Shown piece by piece: positions 1-9,142 of a stretch of DNA of 64,000 nucleotides. The DNA comes from Pseudomonadota bacterium. Lineage in GTDB: Bacteria; Pseudomonadota; Gammaproteobacteria; Steroidobacterales; Woeseiaceae. The notes under the pieces were generated by a model that was not told the DNA's origin, made no database searches, and saw only the letters and a program-made list of their open reading frames with translations. The stretch covers positions 62,001 to 126,000 of the forward strand of contig JADFNS010000001.1 of NCBI GenBank assembly GCA_022563255.1, written 5' to 3'. Both the position numbers and the translations under genes were made by a program. The first letter of the stretch is position 1; each line of letters opens with the position of its first letter.

Positions 1-969
1 GAGTTCCTGTGCAGCCCTGTAGAAACACAGGATATTATCGTCACACTGGCTCAGCATCGTACGGAACGAAGGTAACCGGCCCTCGTACAATGTCATCGAA
101 ATCAGGTGCGCGTTATTGATTTCGTCGCTGAACCAGCCCGCAGATTCACGACCGTGTCGTTCCCGCTCTGCCCTTATATCCCTGGCCAGGAGTTTCAGGC
201 GTGCACGCTTGAGTTCTCGTTTGCGGCTGTCCTCAATATCTGCGGAATAGACGGAACGCAATGTACCGCGTGCGGCGGCGACGAGCACCATCAGGCGCCG
301 TTGCAACTCGCGATTTTCGTGATACGCTGCCATTTGTTCGCCTTGCCCACGGAACTCCAGCCAACTCTTGACGCCAAATTCCTCAACGGCGGTTGCGAAC
401 GACTCATTGAAGGCCGAGTCGTCTTTAACGTACACAACCTGATGAGCAAGCTCATGGAACAGCATCGCGATGAGTTCGATGTCGCCCCAGCGCATCATCG
501 TACTCAACAGCGGGTCGCTGAAGTTGCCTAACGTCGAGTACGCCGCGACGCCGCCCACAGCAACATCGAATCCTTTTTTCGCCAGACGCTCGGATTCCCT
601 GATCGCTTTATCGTGGGAAAAGTAACCGCGATAATTCACGCAACCGGCGATGGGGAAACACCACTGTTCAGGCTGCAGAGAAAATTCGGGTGCGGCAAAA
701 ACATTCCAGACAACATAGTCACGCGAAAGATCTGTGTAGGTCCGATAACTCTTGTTATCAGGCAGCCCGAGCACCTCAATGGAAAAATCCCGTGCCGCGT
801 TCAAAAGCCGCAATCGGGAAGCAAGCTCCGGCGACGTATCGGCTGCACCGATCACGTCTTCCAACGGCACGCGCTTGTGGATGACTTCCCACTGTCCCGC
901 CGCTGCCTGCATGTAGTAACAACCTGCCAGCATTGAGTAGCAAAGTAATATCAGCAGAATTCTTGCCAT
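1..969 (-). CDS. Putative zinc aminopeptidase, COG4324 family lipoprotein (3' end outside window)
   Basis: Predicted secreted peptidase of the COG4324/PF10023 'putative aminopeptidase' family, likely anchored on the periplasmic face of a membrane. The 323 visible codons run off the left edge, so the C-terminus is missing. The N-terminus is a short lipoprotein signal with lipobox LAGC (Cys at about residue 17). A zinc-protease motif HELAH lies at residues 172-176 (bases 442-456), followed by a downstream FNESFAT stretch supplying the third ligand (Glu), as in gluzincins. The start is the ATG at 967-969, chosen because the lipoprotein signal begins there. It is divergent from cca. The family call is from memory of the motif and layout. 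Substrate is unknown. Confidence 0.85.
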   Translation of the reverse strand, partial: MARILLILLCYSMLAGCYYMQAAAGQWEVIHKRVPLEDVIGAADTSPELASRLRLLNAARDFSIEVLGLPDNKSYRTYTDLSRDYVVWNVFAAPEFSLQPEQWCFPIAGCVNYRGYFSHDKAIRESERLAKKGFDVAVGGVAAYSTLGNFSDPLLSTMMRWGDIELIAMLFHELAHQVVYVKDDSAFNESFATAVEEFGVKSWLEFRGQGEQMAAYHENRELQRRLMVLVAAARGTLRSVYSADIEDSRKRELKRARLKLLARDIRAERERHGRESAGWFSDEINNAHLISMTLYEGRLPSFRTMLSQCDDNILCFYRAAQEL

Positions 970-1031
970 GCACTCACTCTGCTGGCTCACGGAATGAAAC
1001 GCAATTCGTTATTGTCGGTTAGTATTGCGAG

Positions 1032-2267
1032 ATGCAGCGGTATCTCGTCGGCGGTGCTGTTCGCGACGAACAGCTTGGAATCCCTCACAAGGAACGGGAC
1101 TGGTGTGTCGTGGGCGCTACGCCAGACGAGTTGCTGGCCGCTGGTTACCGGCAGGTCGGCAAGGACTTCCCGGTTTTCCTACATCCCGACACGGGCGAGG
1201 AGTACGCACTCGCCAGGATGGAGCGTAAGACTGCACCCGGTTATCACGGCTTCGCATTCGATTTTTCCCCTGATGTTTCTATCGAAGACGATCTGTCGCG
1301 TCGCGATCTGACAATCAACGCCATCGCGAAAGATGCGGATGGCCACCTGATCGACCCACACGGCGGGATGAGAGACATTGACGATCGTGTTCTTCGGCAC
1401 GTATCCGATGCGTTCACTGAGGACCCGGTGCGGATTCTGCGGGTCGCAAAGTTCGCGGCCAGATTTTTGCATTTGGGATTTTCGATCGCAGAGGACACGA
1501 TGTCCCTGATGCGCCGCATGGTTGATGACGGCGAAGTGGACGCGCTCGTACCGGATCGCGTGTGGAAGGAAACCGAAGAGGCGTTGCTCGGGACGGGCAG
1601 TCGCATCTACTTCGAGGTCTTGCGCGAATGCGGTGCGCTGCGAATTTTATTTCCCGAGGTAGACGCACTGTTCGGCGTACCGCAACCGGAAAAATGGCAT
1701 CCGGAAATCGATACTGGCGTTCACACACTCATGGTCCTCGAGCAGGCGGAGAAGGCCAGCCCCGATCTTGAAGTTCGCTTTGCAGCTCTGACCCATGACC
1801 TGGGAAAAGCAACGACGCCGAAAAGCAAGTTGCCAAGCCACCCCGGCCACGAGATCCGAGGCTGCAAGCTGATTCGCCAAATGGCGGAGCGACTGCCCGT
1901 GCCGAACGCTGCCCGCGATGTTGCATTGCTGGTCGCGGAGTTTCATACGCATTGTCATCGCGCATTCGAGCTACGCGACAAGACTGTCGTCAAAGTTCTG
2001 GAAAAGACCGACGCGTTCCGGCGTCCCGAAAGATTCGAGCAATTTATCGTCGCCTGCGAGGCGGATGCGCGCGGTCGAACAGGGCTCGAAGACCGCCCCT
2101 ATCCGCAGGCCGATTTCTTCCGTGGCGCATGCGCAGCCGCACAGGGCGTTGACGACGCCGCTATCGCGAAGCAACACGAAAGGTCAAAGATTCCGGCCGC
2201 CATTAGGCAAGCACGCGAAGACGCCGTAGGACAATTCCGGAAATCGTCGCTAGACCAGGACGGCTAG
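1032..2267 (+). CDS. cca: CCA tRNA nucleotidyltransferase, multifunctional (bacterial class II)
   Basis: Adds or repairs the 3' CCA end of tRNAs in the cytosol. 411 aa, essentially the E. coli Cca length (412). Residues 7-12 are GGAVRD. The metal-binding pair is E21-x-D23 where E. coli has D21-x-D23; Glu here occurs in relatives as I recall, so it is probably functional. The RRDLTINA motif and the EDPxRxLR motif follow, and a C-terminal HD domain carries LTHDLGK at about residues 252-258. The ATG at 1032 has only a weak upstream purine stretch. It is convergent with uppP, overlapping 18 bp at the 3' ends. At least one tRNA in this window (Ile-CAU) lacks an encoded CCA, so the enzyme is probably needed for synthesis and not only repair. 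Confidence 0.96.
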   Translation: MQRYLVGGAVRDEQLGIPHKERDWCVVGATPDELLAAGYRQVGKDFPVFLHPDTGEEYALARMERKTAPGYHGFAFDFSPDVSIEDDLSRRDLTINAIAKDADGHLIDPHGGMRDIDDRVLRHVSDAFTEDPVRILRVAKFAARFLHLGFSIAEDTMSLMRRMVDDGEVDALVPDRVWKETEEALLGTGSRIYFEVLRECGALRILFPEVDALFGVPQPEKWHPEIDTGVHTLMVLEQAEKASPDLEVRFAALTHDLGKATTPKSKLPSHPGHEIRGCKLIRQMAERLPVPNAARDVALLVAEFHTHCHRAFELRDKTVVKVLEKTDAFRRPERFEQFIVACEADARGRTGLEDRPYPQADFFRGACAAAQGVDDAAIAKQHERSKIPAAIRQAREDAVGQFRKSSLDQDG

Positions 2268-3047
2268 AATAATAGCGGCCAGTATCACTCGGTAAATCGC
2301 GAACGGCGCCAAACCAATCCGGGTAACCACGCGCATGAATATTTCTATAGCCAGGTAGGCCACAAAACAGGCAACCAGCGCACCCAGACCCAATTGTCCC
2401 CAGGCGATGGACGCGCTGTCGGCCATGAGTTCGACGAATTTATAGACTACCGCCAAAAAAATGACCGGCGCAGACAGCAAAAAAGAAAACCGTGCCGCGT
2501 CCTGCCGCTTGAACCCCAGGATTCGCGCAGCGGTGATGGTGATGCCCGACCGTGAAGTCCCGGGTACCAGCGACAGCGCCTGTGCGCAACCGATGATGAT
2601 CGCGTCTTTGTAGCCAATGCTGGCGAAAACTCTTGCACGCCGGCCAAATCGATCAGCGAGCGCCATCAGAATGCCGAAGCCCGATAGCGTAAAAACGATC
2701 ACCGCTGGGTCACGAAGATTCGCCTCAATCCACGACGCGAACAACAAGCCCGCAACCGCCGCAGGAACCGTGCCCAAAGCAATTGCCAGGGCCATGCGCG
2801 ACTCCGGCGTCTGCACGTTTCCGCCAACGACCTGCAACCCGCCAGACAGCAGCGAGGCGATGTCCTTGCGAAAGAAAATAACCACGGCCACCAGCGAACC
2901 AAAGTGCACTGCGACATCGAACGCCAGTCCCTGATCCACCCAGTCCATAAGATACGGCACCAGCACCAGGTGGCCGGAACTGGAAACCGGAAGAAATTCA
3001 GTCAAACCCTGAACGATTGCAAGTACAACGATTTGTATTACGGTCAA
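2250..3047 (-). CDS. uppP: Undecaprenyl-diphosphatase UppP (BacA)
   Basis: Integral membrane phosphatase that recycles undecaprenyl diphosphate to the monophosphate lipid carrier for peptidoglycan and other envelope polymers; overexpression classically gives bacitracin resistance. About 265 aa and mostly hydrophobic. The N-terminal motif [14 protein letters not shown] and the second motif PGTSRSG, both active-site signatures of the family, are present. I place the start at TTG 3045-3047. It forms a TTGA overlap with the stop codon of the upstream methyltransferase, has an AGGA stretch upstream, and gives the usual N-terminus; a longer reading adds 24 unrelated residues. Translational coupling to the upstream gene is likely. 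Confidence 0.94.
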   Translation of the reverse strand: MTVIQIVVLAIVQGLTEFLPVSSSGHLVLVPYLMDWVDQGLAFDVAVHFGSLVAVVIFFRKDIASLLSGGLQVVGGNVQTPESRMALAIALGTVPAAVAGLLFASWIEANLRDPAVIVFTLSGFGILMALADRFGRRARVFASIGYKDAIIIGCAQALSLVPGTSRSGITITAARILGFKRQDAARFSFLLSAPVIFLAVVYKFVELMADSASIAWGQLGLGALVACFVAYLAIEIFMRVVTRIGLAPFAIYRVILAAIILAVLV

Positions 3048-4228
3048 AGAGTCTGTGTCCTGTCGGCAAATTGAAACGCGGTCGGCGTCACTGTGTCGCC
3101 ACGTCCCAGCGCAATGCACTTGAAGTTTTCGCCCATTTCACCGGGGAGAGTAAGTGTTTTGATCTGCCCCGACAATGCAACTTGCTGTTGCAGCGGTAAC
3201 GCGGCGAAATTTTGCATTTCGAGTTCGAGTCCGCCGCCCATTAAGAACTGTGATTGCGTCTGATAGCCCAGAATATCGAGTCCGCTCGATATTGCCGCAT
3301 TCGCAACCGCCGAAAAATCGACCCACGCTGTCAAGTCCTGAATGCCTGCGTAAATCAATGGATCAGAGTGCGCGTGATGACGAAAGTGACAACGCAGCCA
3401 ACCGTCGCTCCTGTCGGTCGCGTAATACTCACGTTGCGAAACTCCGTAGTCGAACAGAAACACCGCACCGTGTCGCAGGCAATTGCCGACATCCGCTACC
3501 CAGTTGGGCGCGGCCAAAGATACTTCCGAGACGAATCCATCGGCAAGCGTTCTGCCCAGCCCCGCTTCTATCTCGAAAACGCTCGATGCCAGACGTTCGG
3601 GCGCCGGAACTTCCGACCAACTGAATGACTCGCCGTCAGTCGTGACGCAAAGCTGAAATACACCGGCATCACGACGCACGAAACGTTCCACTGGCAACGC
3701 GTCGAGCACCTCGTTTGCAACAATGACGCCATCAAAGTTAGCGGGCATGGCGGACAACCAATGAACGCGATCCACGAGATTCGGCACCTCCGCTCTCAGG
3801 AGCGCCTCCTGACGTTGCTTGAGATCGGCCGACACCTCCAGAATATTGTAGACCGCAGGCAGCGCGTCCATGTCTTCGAAAGCTTTGAGCATATCGACGA
3901 CCAGCTTCCCGCTCCCGGCGCCAAACTCCAGGATCTCGCCGTTCTCGATACCTTCCAGGACCTCGGCGAATTGCCGTGCCAGAACTTTACCAAACACCGT
4001 TGATACCTCGGGGGCCGTCGTGAAATCACCGGCGGCGCCGAATTTTATCGAGCCGGCGTTGTAGTACCCCAGTCCCGGCGCATACAACGCCTCGTGCATG
4101 AACTGTGCAAAACTGATCTGACCGCCCGCTGCGACTATCGCTGCCTGGATGTGAGCGGTGACGCGGGCACAATGTTGCGCGCTTGTCTCATCCGGTTGCG
4201 GCAGTGAAGATGAAGGTTCGTATTGCAT
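3044..4228 (-). CDS. SAM-dependent methyltransferase, NDUFAF7/MidA family (PF02636)
   Basis: Class I SAM methyltransferase of the family whose mitochondrial member NDUFAF7 dimethylates an arginine of complex I subunit NDUFS2. The bacterial substrate is not established. 394 aa. The N-terminal part has the family's FAQFMHEALYAPGLGYY and FTTAPEVSTVFGKVLARQ segments, and motif I is EFGAGSGKL at roughly residues 101-109. The ATG at 4228 lies only 18 bp from the start of the divergent pteridine reductase gene. The 3' end overlaps the uppP TTG start by 4 bp. The family call is firm; the role in respiratory-complex maturation is only by analogy. Confidence 0.88.
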   Translation of the reverse strand: MQYEPSSSLPQPDETSAQHCARVTAHIQAAIVAAGGQISFAQFMHEALYAPGLGYYNAGSIKFGAAGDFTTAPEVSTVFGKVLARQFAEVLEGIENGEILEFGAGSGKLVVDMLKAFEDMDALPAVYNILEVSADLKQRQEALLRAEVPNLVDRVHWLSAMPANFDGVIVANEVLDALPVERFVRRDAGVFQLCVTTDGESFSWSEVPAPERLASSVFEIEAGLGRTLADGFVSEVSLAAPNWVADVGNCLRHGAVFLFDYGVSQREYYATDRSDGWLRCHFRHHAHSDPLIYAGIQDLTAWVDFSAVANAAISSGLDILGYQTQSQFLMGGGLELEMQNFAALPLQQQVALSGQIKTLTLPGEMGENFKCIALGRGDTVTPTAFQFADRTQTL

Positions 4229-4246
4229 GTGTGCAACAAAGTCTTT

Positions 4247-5005
4247 ATGAATGAATCCATGCCAGAACAGACACTCAATGACAAAGTAATTCTAGTCACC
4301 GGCGCTGCCCGACGTATCGGGGCGGCCATTGTGACATGCCTGCACGAACACGGCGCGCGCCTTGCGATCCACTACCGCGGCTCCAGAGACGCCGCCGAAA
4401 AACTTGCGGCTGATCTCAACAAGGTTCGCGAGAATTCGGCTACGGCCCTGCAGGCCGATTTGGCGGACACCGATAAATTGCCGGCGTTGATCGCTGCTGT
4501 TCTCGACTGGGGCGGTCGACTCGACGGACTCGTGAACAATGCGTCCAGCTTCTACCCGACGCCACTTGGCAGCATTTCAGAAAAACAGTGGGATGACCTC
4601 GTCGGCAGCAATCTCAAGGCGCCATTGTTCTTGTCGCAGGCGGCAATCGATCCCTTGCGCCGCAGCGCTGGCGCGATCGTCAATATTGTGGACATCCACG
4701 CGCAGCGCCCATTACGAAATCATGCGGTATACGGATCCGCAAAGGCGGGACTCGCGATGTTGACGCGCTCTTTGGCCAAGGACCTTGCGCCCCACATCCG
4801 GGTTAACGGCGTCTCTCCGGGCGTGATTTTGTGGCCGGAAAACGGCATGTCCGACGTTGTTCAGGAATCAATCTTGCGGCAAATTCCGCTACAGCACGCC
4901 GGCAAACCCCGGGACATAGCGGCTTGCGTACTCTACCTGCTGCGAGACGCCAGTTATGTCACTGGTCAGATTATCGCGGTCGATGGCGGCCGCTCGATCG
5001 CCTGA
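4247..5005 (+). CDS. Pteridine reductase-like short-chain dehydrogenase (FolM/PTR1 type)
   Basis: NADPH-dependent SDR, probably reducing dihydropteridines (a dihydromonapterin/dihydrofolate reductase-like role). About 252 aa. The cofactor loop is TGAARRIG rather than the usual TGxxxGIG; the Arg in this loop is typical of pteridine reductases. NNASSFYPTPLG follows, and YGSAKAG gives the Tyr-x-x-x-Lys catalytic pair. The C-terminus ends with the SDR signature VDGGRSIA. Two ATGs (4247 and 4259) and a TTG (4223) are possible starts; none has a good ribosome-binding site. I chose 4247. folB and folK lie about 1.3 kb downstream on the other strand, which fits pterin metabolism. Confidence 0.87.
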   Translation: MNESMPEQTLNDKVILVTGAARRIGAAIVTCLHEHGARLAIHYRGSRDAAEKLAADLNKVRENSATALQADLADTDKLPALIAAVLDWGGRLDGLVNNASSFYPTPLGSISEKQWDDLVGSNLKAPLFLSQAAIDPLRRSAGAIVNIVDIHAQRPLRNHAVYGSAKAGLAMLTRSLAKDLAPHIRVNGVSPGVILWPENGMSDVVQESILRQIPLQHAGKPRDIAACVLYLLRDASYVTGQIIAVDGGRSIA

Positions 5006-5008
5006 ACT

Positions 5009-6316
5009 CTAAAACGCGTCGAGATACTCCCGATGCGGCGGCCCCCGCCGATCGAGCTGCAGCGATTCCAGATCGCTGGCAGCTTTGGCTTGACCCCCTT
5101 GCAACGAACTCACTGGGCACGCTCCCGTATCCAGGTAAGTCATCGCCGCGATCATATTGGGATCGAGGTCGTTCCCAACTGCGATCGTCAAATCGTCCGC
5201 GGCCACGCAGTCCACGGGCAGGCCAGCGAAAAAGTCGCCGAACCCCTCCGCGTTTGAAGTACGAAACGACGTTGGCCGCAGAATTTTTTCGCAGAACTCC
5301 AGGCCGATCTGTCCAACGGGTTTGCCAAAGGTGCGGTCGCCGACTATCGTGACCTCGACATGTGGAATCATGCCGTTGGTGACGAGTTCGCTGGCCGACG
5401 CAGTCCCCTGCGTCGCTATGATAATGAGGCGCGACAGACTCAACGAGTCCGCAATGAACTCAAAGAGCTCAATGCTGTTGTTGGCCGACGCCCGATCCGC
5501 ATTAAATTCGGTCTGAGAGAATATGAGGTTTCGTGCGATAGACCCACCCAGATAGTCACCCATGAGTTCGGCGGTGCTGACCAGGCCACCGCCGTTGTAG
5601 CGCAGATCGATAATGACATCGTTGACGCCCGCGGCTTTGAAAGCGGCAAACACCGTCTCGAATTTCGGCGTCGCGGTGCTGATGAATGTCGCGAATTCCA
5701 TGTAACCTACGTTGCGGCCGTTGCCAGCATCGATGACGCGCCACTGAGGTACTGGATCTATCGTGACGATGTCCTGTGTGATCGTGGTCGTCAGGATGCT
5801 GCCATCGACTCTTTGCATTTCGAATGTGAGCGTTTGCAGGTCAAAGACAGCGCCAATACCTTCGTTGGCCTGAATATCGGCGATCGTGCGATCGTTGAGG
5901 CGCAGAAATTTCTGACCACGACCCAAGCCACCCATGTCCGCCGGGCTGCCCGAGAAAACGCGTGTCAATCGTAAATCGTCCGTCGCCACGAAAAGGCTGC
6001 TAAAGCCAAATCCTTCGAATTTTCCTTCGCCGAAAAACTGCGAATCCGCGGCAGCGGAATTGATGAAGCTGAACTTGTCCAGCGGCTGAAATGACGTCAA
6101 AAAGTCGAGCAGTTCTTCGGGGCTCGCATAATCACCTATGTCCACACTCGCCGGCAACAAATCATTCCACAAATACCACGCATTCATATTATCCAGCACG
6201 AACTGTTTTTGCCCATCGTTCGTGCACGCAGCCGTCCCGGTCTGCGGGACATCTGAGCCGCCGCCGCTGCACGCACTGAGGCTGGCGACAACAATCAGAC
6301 TCATCAGTTTACGCAT
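5009..6316 (-). CDS. S41 family C-terminal-processing-type peptidase, lipoprotein
   Basis: Predicted membrane-anchored periplasmic serine protease. From ATG 6314-6316 it is 435 aa, with a lipoprotein signal ending LSAC (Cys16). A PDZ-like segment covers about residues 105-150 (LTRVFSGSPADMGG). The S41 catalytic core runs from about 200 to 345, with the Ser of TASASE (about 307) and the Lys of TFGKPVG (332) forming the expected Ser-Lys dyad. The start is well supported by AAAGGAG eight bases upstream; an earlier ATG would extend into folK. It lies directly downstream of folK and may be co-transcribed, although no functional link to folate is evident. It ends 3 bp from the pteridine reductase stop. 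Confidence 0.9.
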   Translation of the reverse strand: MRKLMSLIVVASLSACSGGGSDVPQTGTAACTNDGQKQFVLDNMNAWYLWNDLLPASVDIGDYASPEELLDFLTSFQPLDKFSFINSAAADSQFFGEGKFEGFGFSSLFVATDDLRLTRVFSGSPADMGGLGRGQKFLRLNDRTIADIQANEGIGAVFDLQTLTFEMQRVDGSILTTTITQDIVTIDPVPQWRVIDAGNGRNVGYMEFATFISTATPKFETVFAAFKAAGVNDVIIDLRYNGGGLVSTAELMGDYLGGSIARNLIFSQTEFNADRASANNSIELFEFIADSLSLSRLIIIATQGTASASELVTNGMIPHVEVTIVGDRTFGKPVGQIGLEFCEKILRPTSFRTSNAEGFGDFFAGLPVDCVAADDLTIAVGNDLDPNMIAAMTYLDTGACPVSSLQGGQAKAASDLESLQLDRRGPPHREYLDAF

Positions 6317-6327
6317 GGGGGCTCCTT

Positions 6328-6831
6328 TTATAAAACAACGTCGATGATTTCCAGAGGTTGACTTGCCGCGTCGAATTTCTGCCAATGTTGCAATATGGTC
6401 TTCCCGGTCACAGGGTGTATCAGATCAGGCGCCAGCTCGGCCAGCGGCCGAAGAACGAAGCTGTAATCCAAAACATCGTGGCGCGGCACCCGCACCGGAC
6501 GCTCTTCACTGACCAGGTCATTGTAAAGCAGCAAATCGATATCGAGCTGACGTGACTCCCATTTATCGCTCTTGCGGCCAGCAAGATTATGTATAAGCTC
6601 TATCCGGTCGCAGATTTCGAGGGCTGATTCTTCAGACCGCAATCGAACGACGAGGTTCAGGAAGTCTGCTCCCTCGAACCCCACAGCAGCACTTTGATAA
6701 ACCGCGGACAAATCCAGATCGCCGTAACGTGCCCGGAGTTCCATGATGGCCAAACGCAGATTTTCCTCGGGCGAGATATTGCTGCCAAGCCCAAGATAGA
6801 CGGTGGCCCTGGTATCGCCGGAAGCATCCAC
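6328..6831 (-). CDS. folK: 6-hydroxymethyl-7,8-dihydropterin pyrophosphokinase
   Basis: Transfers pyrophosphate from ATP to 6-hydroxymethyl-dihydropterin, the step before dihydropteroate synthase in folate synthesis. 167 aa, the normal length. It has YLGLGSN near the N-terminus, the central GFEGADFLNLV and RKSDKWESRQLDIDLLLY, where the DIDLLLY Asp residues bind magnesium. The start is GTG at 6829-6831; its G is also the last base of the folB TAG stop, so the genes overlap by one base and are surely cotranscribed. No other start lies upstream of the first beta-strand. Confidence 0.94.
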   Translation of the reverse strand: MDASGDTRATVYLGLGSNISPEENLRLAIMELRARYGDLDLSAVYQSAAVGFEGADFLNLVVRLRSEESALEICDRIELIHNLAGRKSDKWESRQLDIDLLLYNDLVSEERPVRVPRHDVLDYSFVLRPLAELAPDLIHPVTGKTILQHWQKFDAASQPLEIIDVVL

Positions 6832-7190
6832 TAGCCGGGCCGTTCGCCGCGCTCAATGAGGACGCCGACATCTCTTGAACCGCGGATCGCACCGGGCTTG
6901 TTTACACGAACCCTGACCCAGGCCACATCGAATTCGTCGCGAACGATCGAGGCGATGCGTTCCGCCAGCGTTTCGACCAACTGGAAACTGGAGTCGGCCA
7001 CAAAATTCTGTACGCGCTTCGCCACTGATTTGTAATTCAACGTATCCGCGACATCGTCGGTTGCTGCGGCCCTGGCGATATCCGCGCTCATCTCCAGATC
7101 GATGATCACGGTCTGGCGAATGCGGCGTTCCCATTCCCAAATGCCAATAATGGTGTCGACTTTGAGTTCCGTGAGGAAAATTTTGTCCAT
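6831..7190 (-). CDS. folB: Dihydroneopterin aldolase
   Basis: Converts 7,8-dihydroneopterin to 6-hydroxymethyl-dihydropterin and glycolaldehyde, feeding FolK, the next gene. 119 aa, the usual length. Motifs include IGIWEWERRIRQ, LNYKSVAKRV and ETLAERIA near the middle, and a C-terminal VRVNKPGAIRGSRDVGV carrying the conserved catalytic Lys. I start at ATG 7188-7190 because this is the family N-terminus (MDKIFLTEL); an upstream ATG would overlap tsaD by about 40 bp. It lies 17 bp downstream of tsaD, so tsaD-folB-folK-S41 peptidase may form one transcription unit. Confidence 0.94.
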   Translation of the reverse strand: MDKIFLTELKVDTIIGIWEWERRIRQTVIIDLEMSADIARAAATDDVADTLNYKSVAKRVQNFVADSSFQLVETLAERIASIVRDEFDVAWVRVRVNKPGAIRGSRDVGVLIERGERPG

Positions 7191-7207
7191 CAGCGTTTTT
7201 CTTCCGA

Positions 7208-8221
7208 TTAAGCCGCAACGGGCGCGGCTAAAGTGTCCAGTGACCATCGCGCATGCGCCCTTATTTCTGTCGCGTCTCGCGCCTCTGCCAACCGCAACGC
7301 TCCTGCCACTGCGATCATCGCACCGTTGTCGGTGCAGAATTCCAGGCGCGGATAATAAACTTTTCCGGGGTAACGCCGCGCCATCTCGCTGCGCAGCAGA
7401 CGATTCGCGCCGACCCCCCCCGCGACGACGATTCTGTTCAATCCCTCAGTTACCGCCGCTTTGGTGGCCTTGCCAACCAGCGTGTCTACGGCGGCGCGCT
7501 GAAAAGACGCTGCGATATCGGCGCGGCACGAATCGATATCGCCCGAGTGTTCGAGTTTTCGTATTTCCAGCATGACCGCCGTCTTCAACCCACTGAAGCT
7601 AAAGTCGAGGTTCGGCTTGTTGAGCATGGGCCGCGGAAACGAGTACGCCTTGTCGTCGCCGCGTTCGGCCAGCGCCGCAAGGGCCGGTCCACCCGGATAA
7701 CCCAGCTCCAAAAGTTTGGCGGTCTTGTCAAACGCCTCGCCCACGGCATCGTCCAGCGTGGTCCCCAGGATCTCGTACTCGCCGAGTTCGCGCACGGCAA
7801 TCAGCATCGTATGCCCACCGGAGACCAGCAGAGCCAAAAACGGGTATTCCGGTGGCTCGTCTTCCAGCATGGTCGCGAGAAGATGACCTTCCATGTGATG
7901 TATCGGTATGACGGGACAATCCCACGCCAGGCCCAGCCCGTTGGCCAATCCGCCACCGACCATCAAAGCACCGACCAGCCCCGGCCCTGCTGTGTACGCG
8001 ATCGCGTCGGGCCTCTCGAGGCCGGCTTCGTCCATAACCTGTTGAATTAACGGCAAAAGCATTCGGACATGATCCCGAGAGGCAATTTCGGGCACGACGC
8101 CTCCGTAGACCGAATGCAGGTCTACCTGACTGTGCAGCGCATGGGCGATCAGCCCACGTTCGCGGCTGAAAAGTGCTACGCCCGTTTCATCGCAGCTGGT
8201 TTCAATGCCAAGGATATTCAT
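7208..8221 (-). CDS. tsaD: tRNA N6-adenosine threonylcarbamoyltransferase TsaD
   Basis: Catalytic subunit of the TsaBDE complex that installs threonylcarbamoyl on A37 (t6A) of ANN-decoding tRNAs, including tRNA-Ile(CAU) encoded in this window. 337 aa from ATG 8219-8221, equal to E. coli TsaD. N-terminal [10 protein letters not shown], the metal-site HHMEGH and VSGGHT loops, and the C-terminal [10 protein letters not shown] and CTDNGAMIA segments are all present. An earlier ATG eight codons upstream is less likely. It is divergent from rpsU, the arrangement common in gammaproteobacteria. Confidence 0.96.
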   Translation of the reverse strand: MNILGIETSCDETGVALFSRERGLIAHALHSQVDLHSVYGGVVPEIASRDHVRMLLPLIQQVMDEAGLERPDAIAYTAGPGLVGALMVGGGLANGLGLAWDCPVIPIHHMEGHLLATMLEDEPPEYPFLALLVSGGHTMLIAVRELGEYEILGTTLDDAVGEAFDKTAKLLELGYPGGPALAALAERGDDKAYSFPRPMLNKPNLDFSFSGLKTAVMLEIRKLEHSGDIDSCRADIAASFQRAAVDTLVGKATKAAVTEGLNRIVVAGGVGANRLLRSEMARRYPGKVYYPRLEFCTDNGAMIAVAGALRLAEARDATEIRAHARWSLDTLAAPVAA

Positions 8222-8292
8222 GAGCGGCGGATAATACCCTGTCAAAGCGAGCCTTGCCCACGATCGCGCCTAACAGGCGCCGCTGGAAACCT

Positions 8293-8321
8293 TTGCAAAG
8301 CACAGAATCTGGCGTTATTAT
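8293..8321 (+). promoter_or_regulatory. Sigma-70-type promoter for the rpsU operon
   Basis: TTGCAA (8293-8298), a 17-bp spacer, and TATTAT (8316-8321). It lies about 60 bp upstream of rpsU in the tsaD-rpsU divergent gap, and nothing else in that gap fits as well. Predicted from sequence only. Confidence 0.6.
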
Positions 8322-8333
8322 ACGCGGCTCAGT

Positions 8334-8357
8334 CCCGACCTTGCGTCGGGTTTATTT
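8334..8357 (+). promoter_or_regulatory. Hairpin with U-rich tail in the rpsU leader
   Basis: A 6-bp GC-rich stem, CCCGAC (8334-8339) with GTCGGG (8345-8350) around a 5-nt loop, followed by TTTATTT. It sits between the predicted transcription start and rpsU, where it could act as an attenuator or a weak intrinsic terminator limiting expression of the rpsU-dnaG-rpoD unit. Function is inferred. Confidence 0.5.
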
Positions 8358-8381
8358 ATGTCTGGACGGACTACCTGACCA

Positions 8382-8597
8382 ATGCCAAGCGTTCGCGTAA
8401 AAGAGAACGAATATTTTGATGCCGCGCTGCGGCGTTTCAAACGTGCCTGCGAAAAGGCCGGAATCCTTACGGAGCTGCGTCGTCGCGAGTATTACGAGAA
8501 GCCCACCCAAGAGCGCAAACGCAAGAAAGCCGCCGCCGTCAAACGCCACCTGAAACGCATATCCCGCGAAGACGCCAAGCGTAAACGCTTGTACTGA
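8382..8597 (+). CDS. rpsU: 30S ribosomal protein S21
   Basis: Small-subunit ribosomal protein. 71 aa, identical in length and very close in sequence to E. coli S21, starting [10 protein letters not shown] and ending with the basic EDAKRKRLY tail. It is the first gene of the conserved block rpsU-yqeY-dnaG-rpoD, which ties the starts of translation, replication and transcription together. A putative promoter and leader hairpin precede it. Start ATG 8382. Confidence 0.98.
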   Translation: MPSVRVKENEYFDAALRRFKRACEKAGILTELRRREYYEKPTQERKRKKAAAVKRHLKRISREDAKRKRLY

Positions 8598-8637
8598 ATC
8601 GCGTTCTCTCCGTTTACTCGGAATTGCCACAGTTCTC

Positions 8638-9081
8638 TTGAAAGCTCAAATCGTAAATGACATGAAGTCCGCCATGAAGGCCGGTGACAAAGACCGGTTG
8701 AAAGCGGTGCGACTGATTCTGGCGGCTATCAAGCAAATCGAAGTCGACACGCGCGAAGAACTGGACGATGTGGCGATCCTTGGCGTTCTCGCGAAGATGA
8801 TCAAACAACGCCGCGACTCCATCGAACAATTCGACAAAGGCGATCGCCCCGATCTCTCCGCCATTGAAATTGCCGAGATCGCCGTGATTCAAACCTATCT
8901 TCCCGAACAGCTCTCCGCAGACGAACTCGCCGCGATGGTCGACGAGGCAATTGAGTCCAGTGGCGCGGAAAGTATCCGCGATATGGGCAAAGTCATGGGG
9001 CTGATCAAGGCCAGGGCCACTGGTCGAGCGGATATGGGCGCTGTCAGCGCCACGGTCAAGGATCGGCTCAACGCCCTCTAG
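8638..9081 (+). CDS. GatB/YqeY domain-containing protein
   Basis: Small helical protein (147 aa) of the YqeY family, which resembles the tRNA-binding tail domain of the GatB amidotransferase subunit. Its own function is not established. It commonly sits between rpsU and dnaG, as here. Recognisable segments are MKSAMKAGDKDRL, RLILAAIKQIEVD and YLPEQLS, and a C-terminal GKVMGLIKA. The start appears to be TTG 8638-8640: homologs begin about eight residues before the DMK segment, which matches; the alternative is ATG 8662. Confidence 0.9.
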   Translation: MKAQIVNDMKSAMKAGDKDRLKAVRLILAAIKQIEVDTREELDDVAILGVLAKMIKQRRDSIEQFDKGDRPDLSAIEIAEIAVIQTYLPEQLSADELAAMVDEAIESSGAESIRDMGKVMGLIKARATGRADMGAVSATVKDRLNAL

Positions 9082-9142
9082 AAAAACCTGTTTTTTCGGC
9101 TATGCTAAGACCCGGCTCTGTTTGGGCAACGTTTGAATTCAT

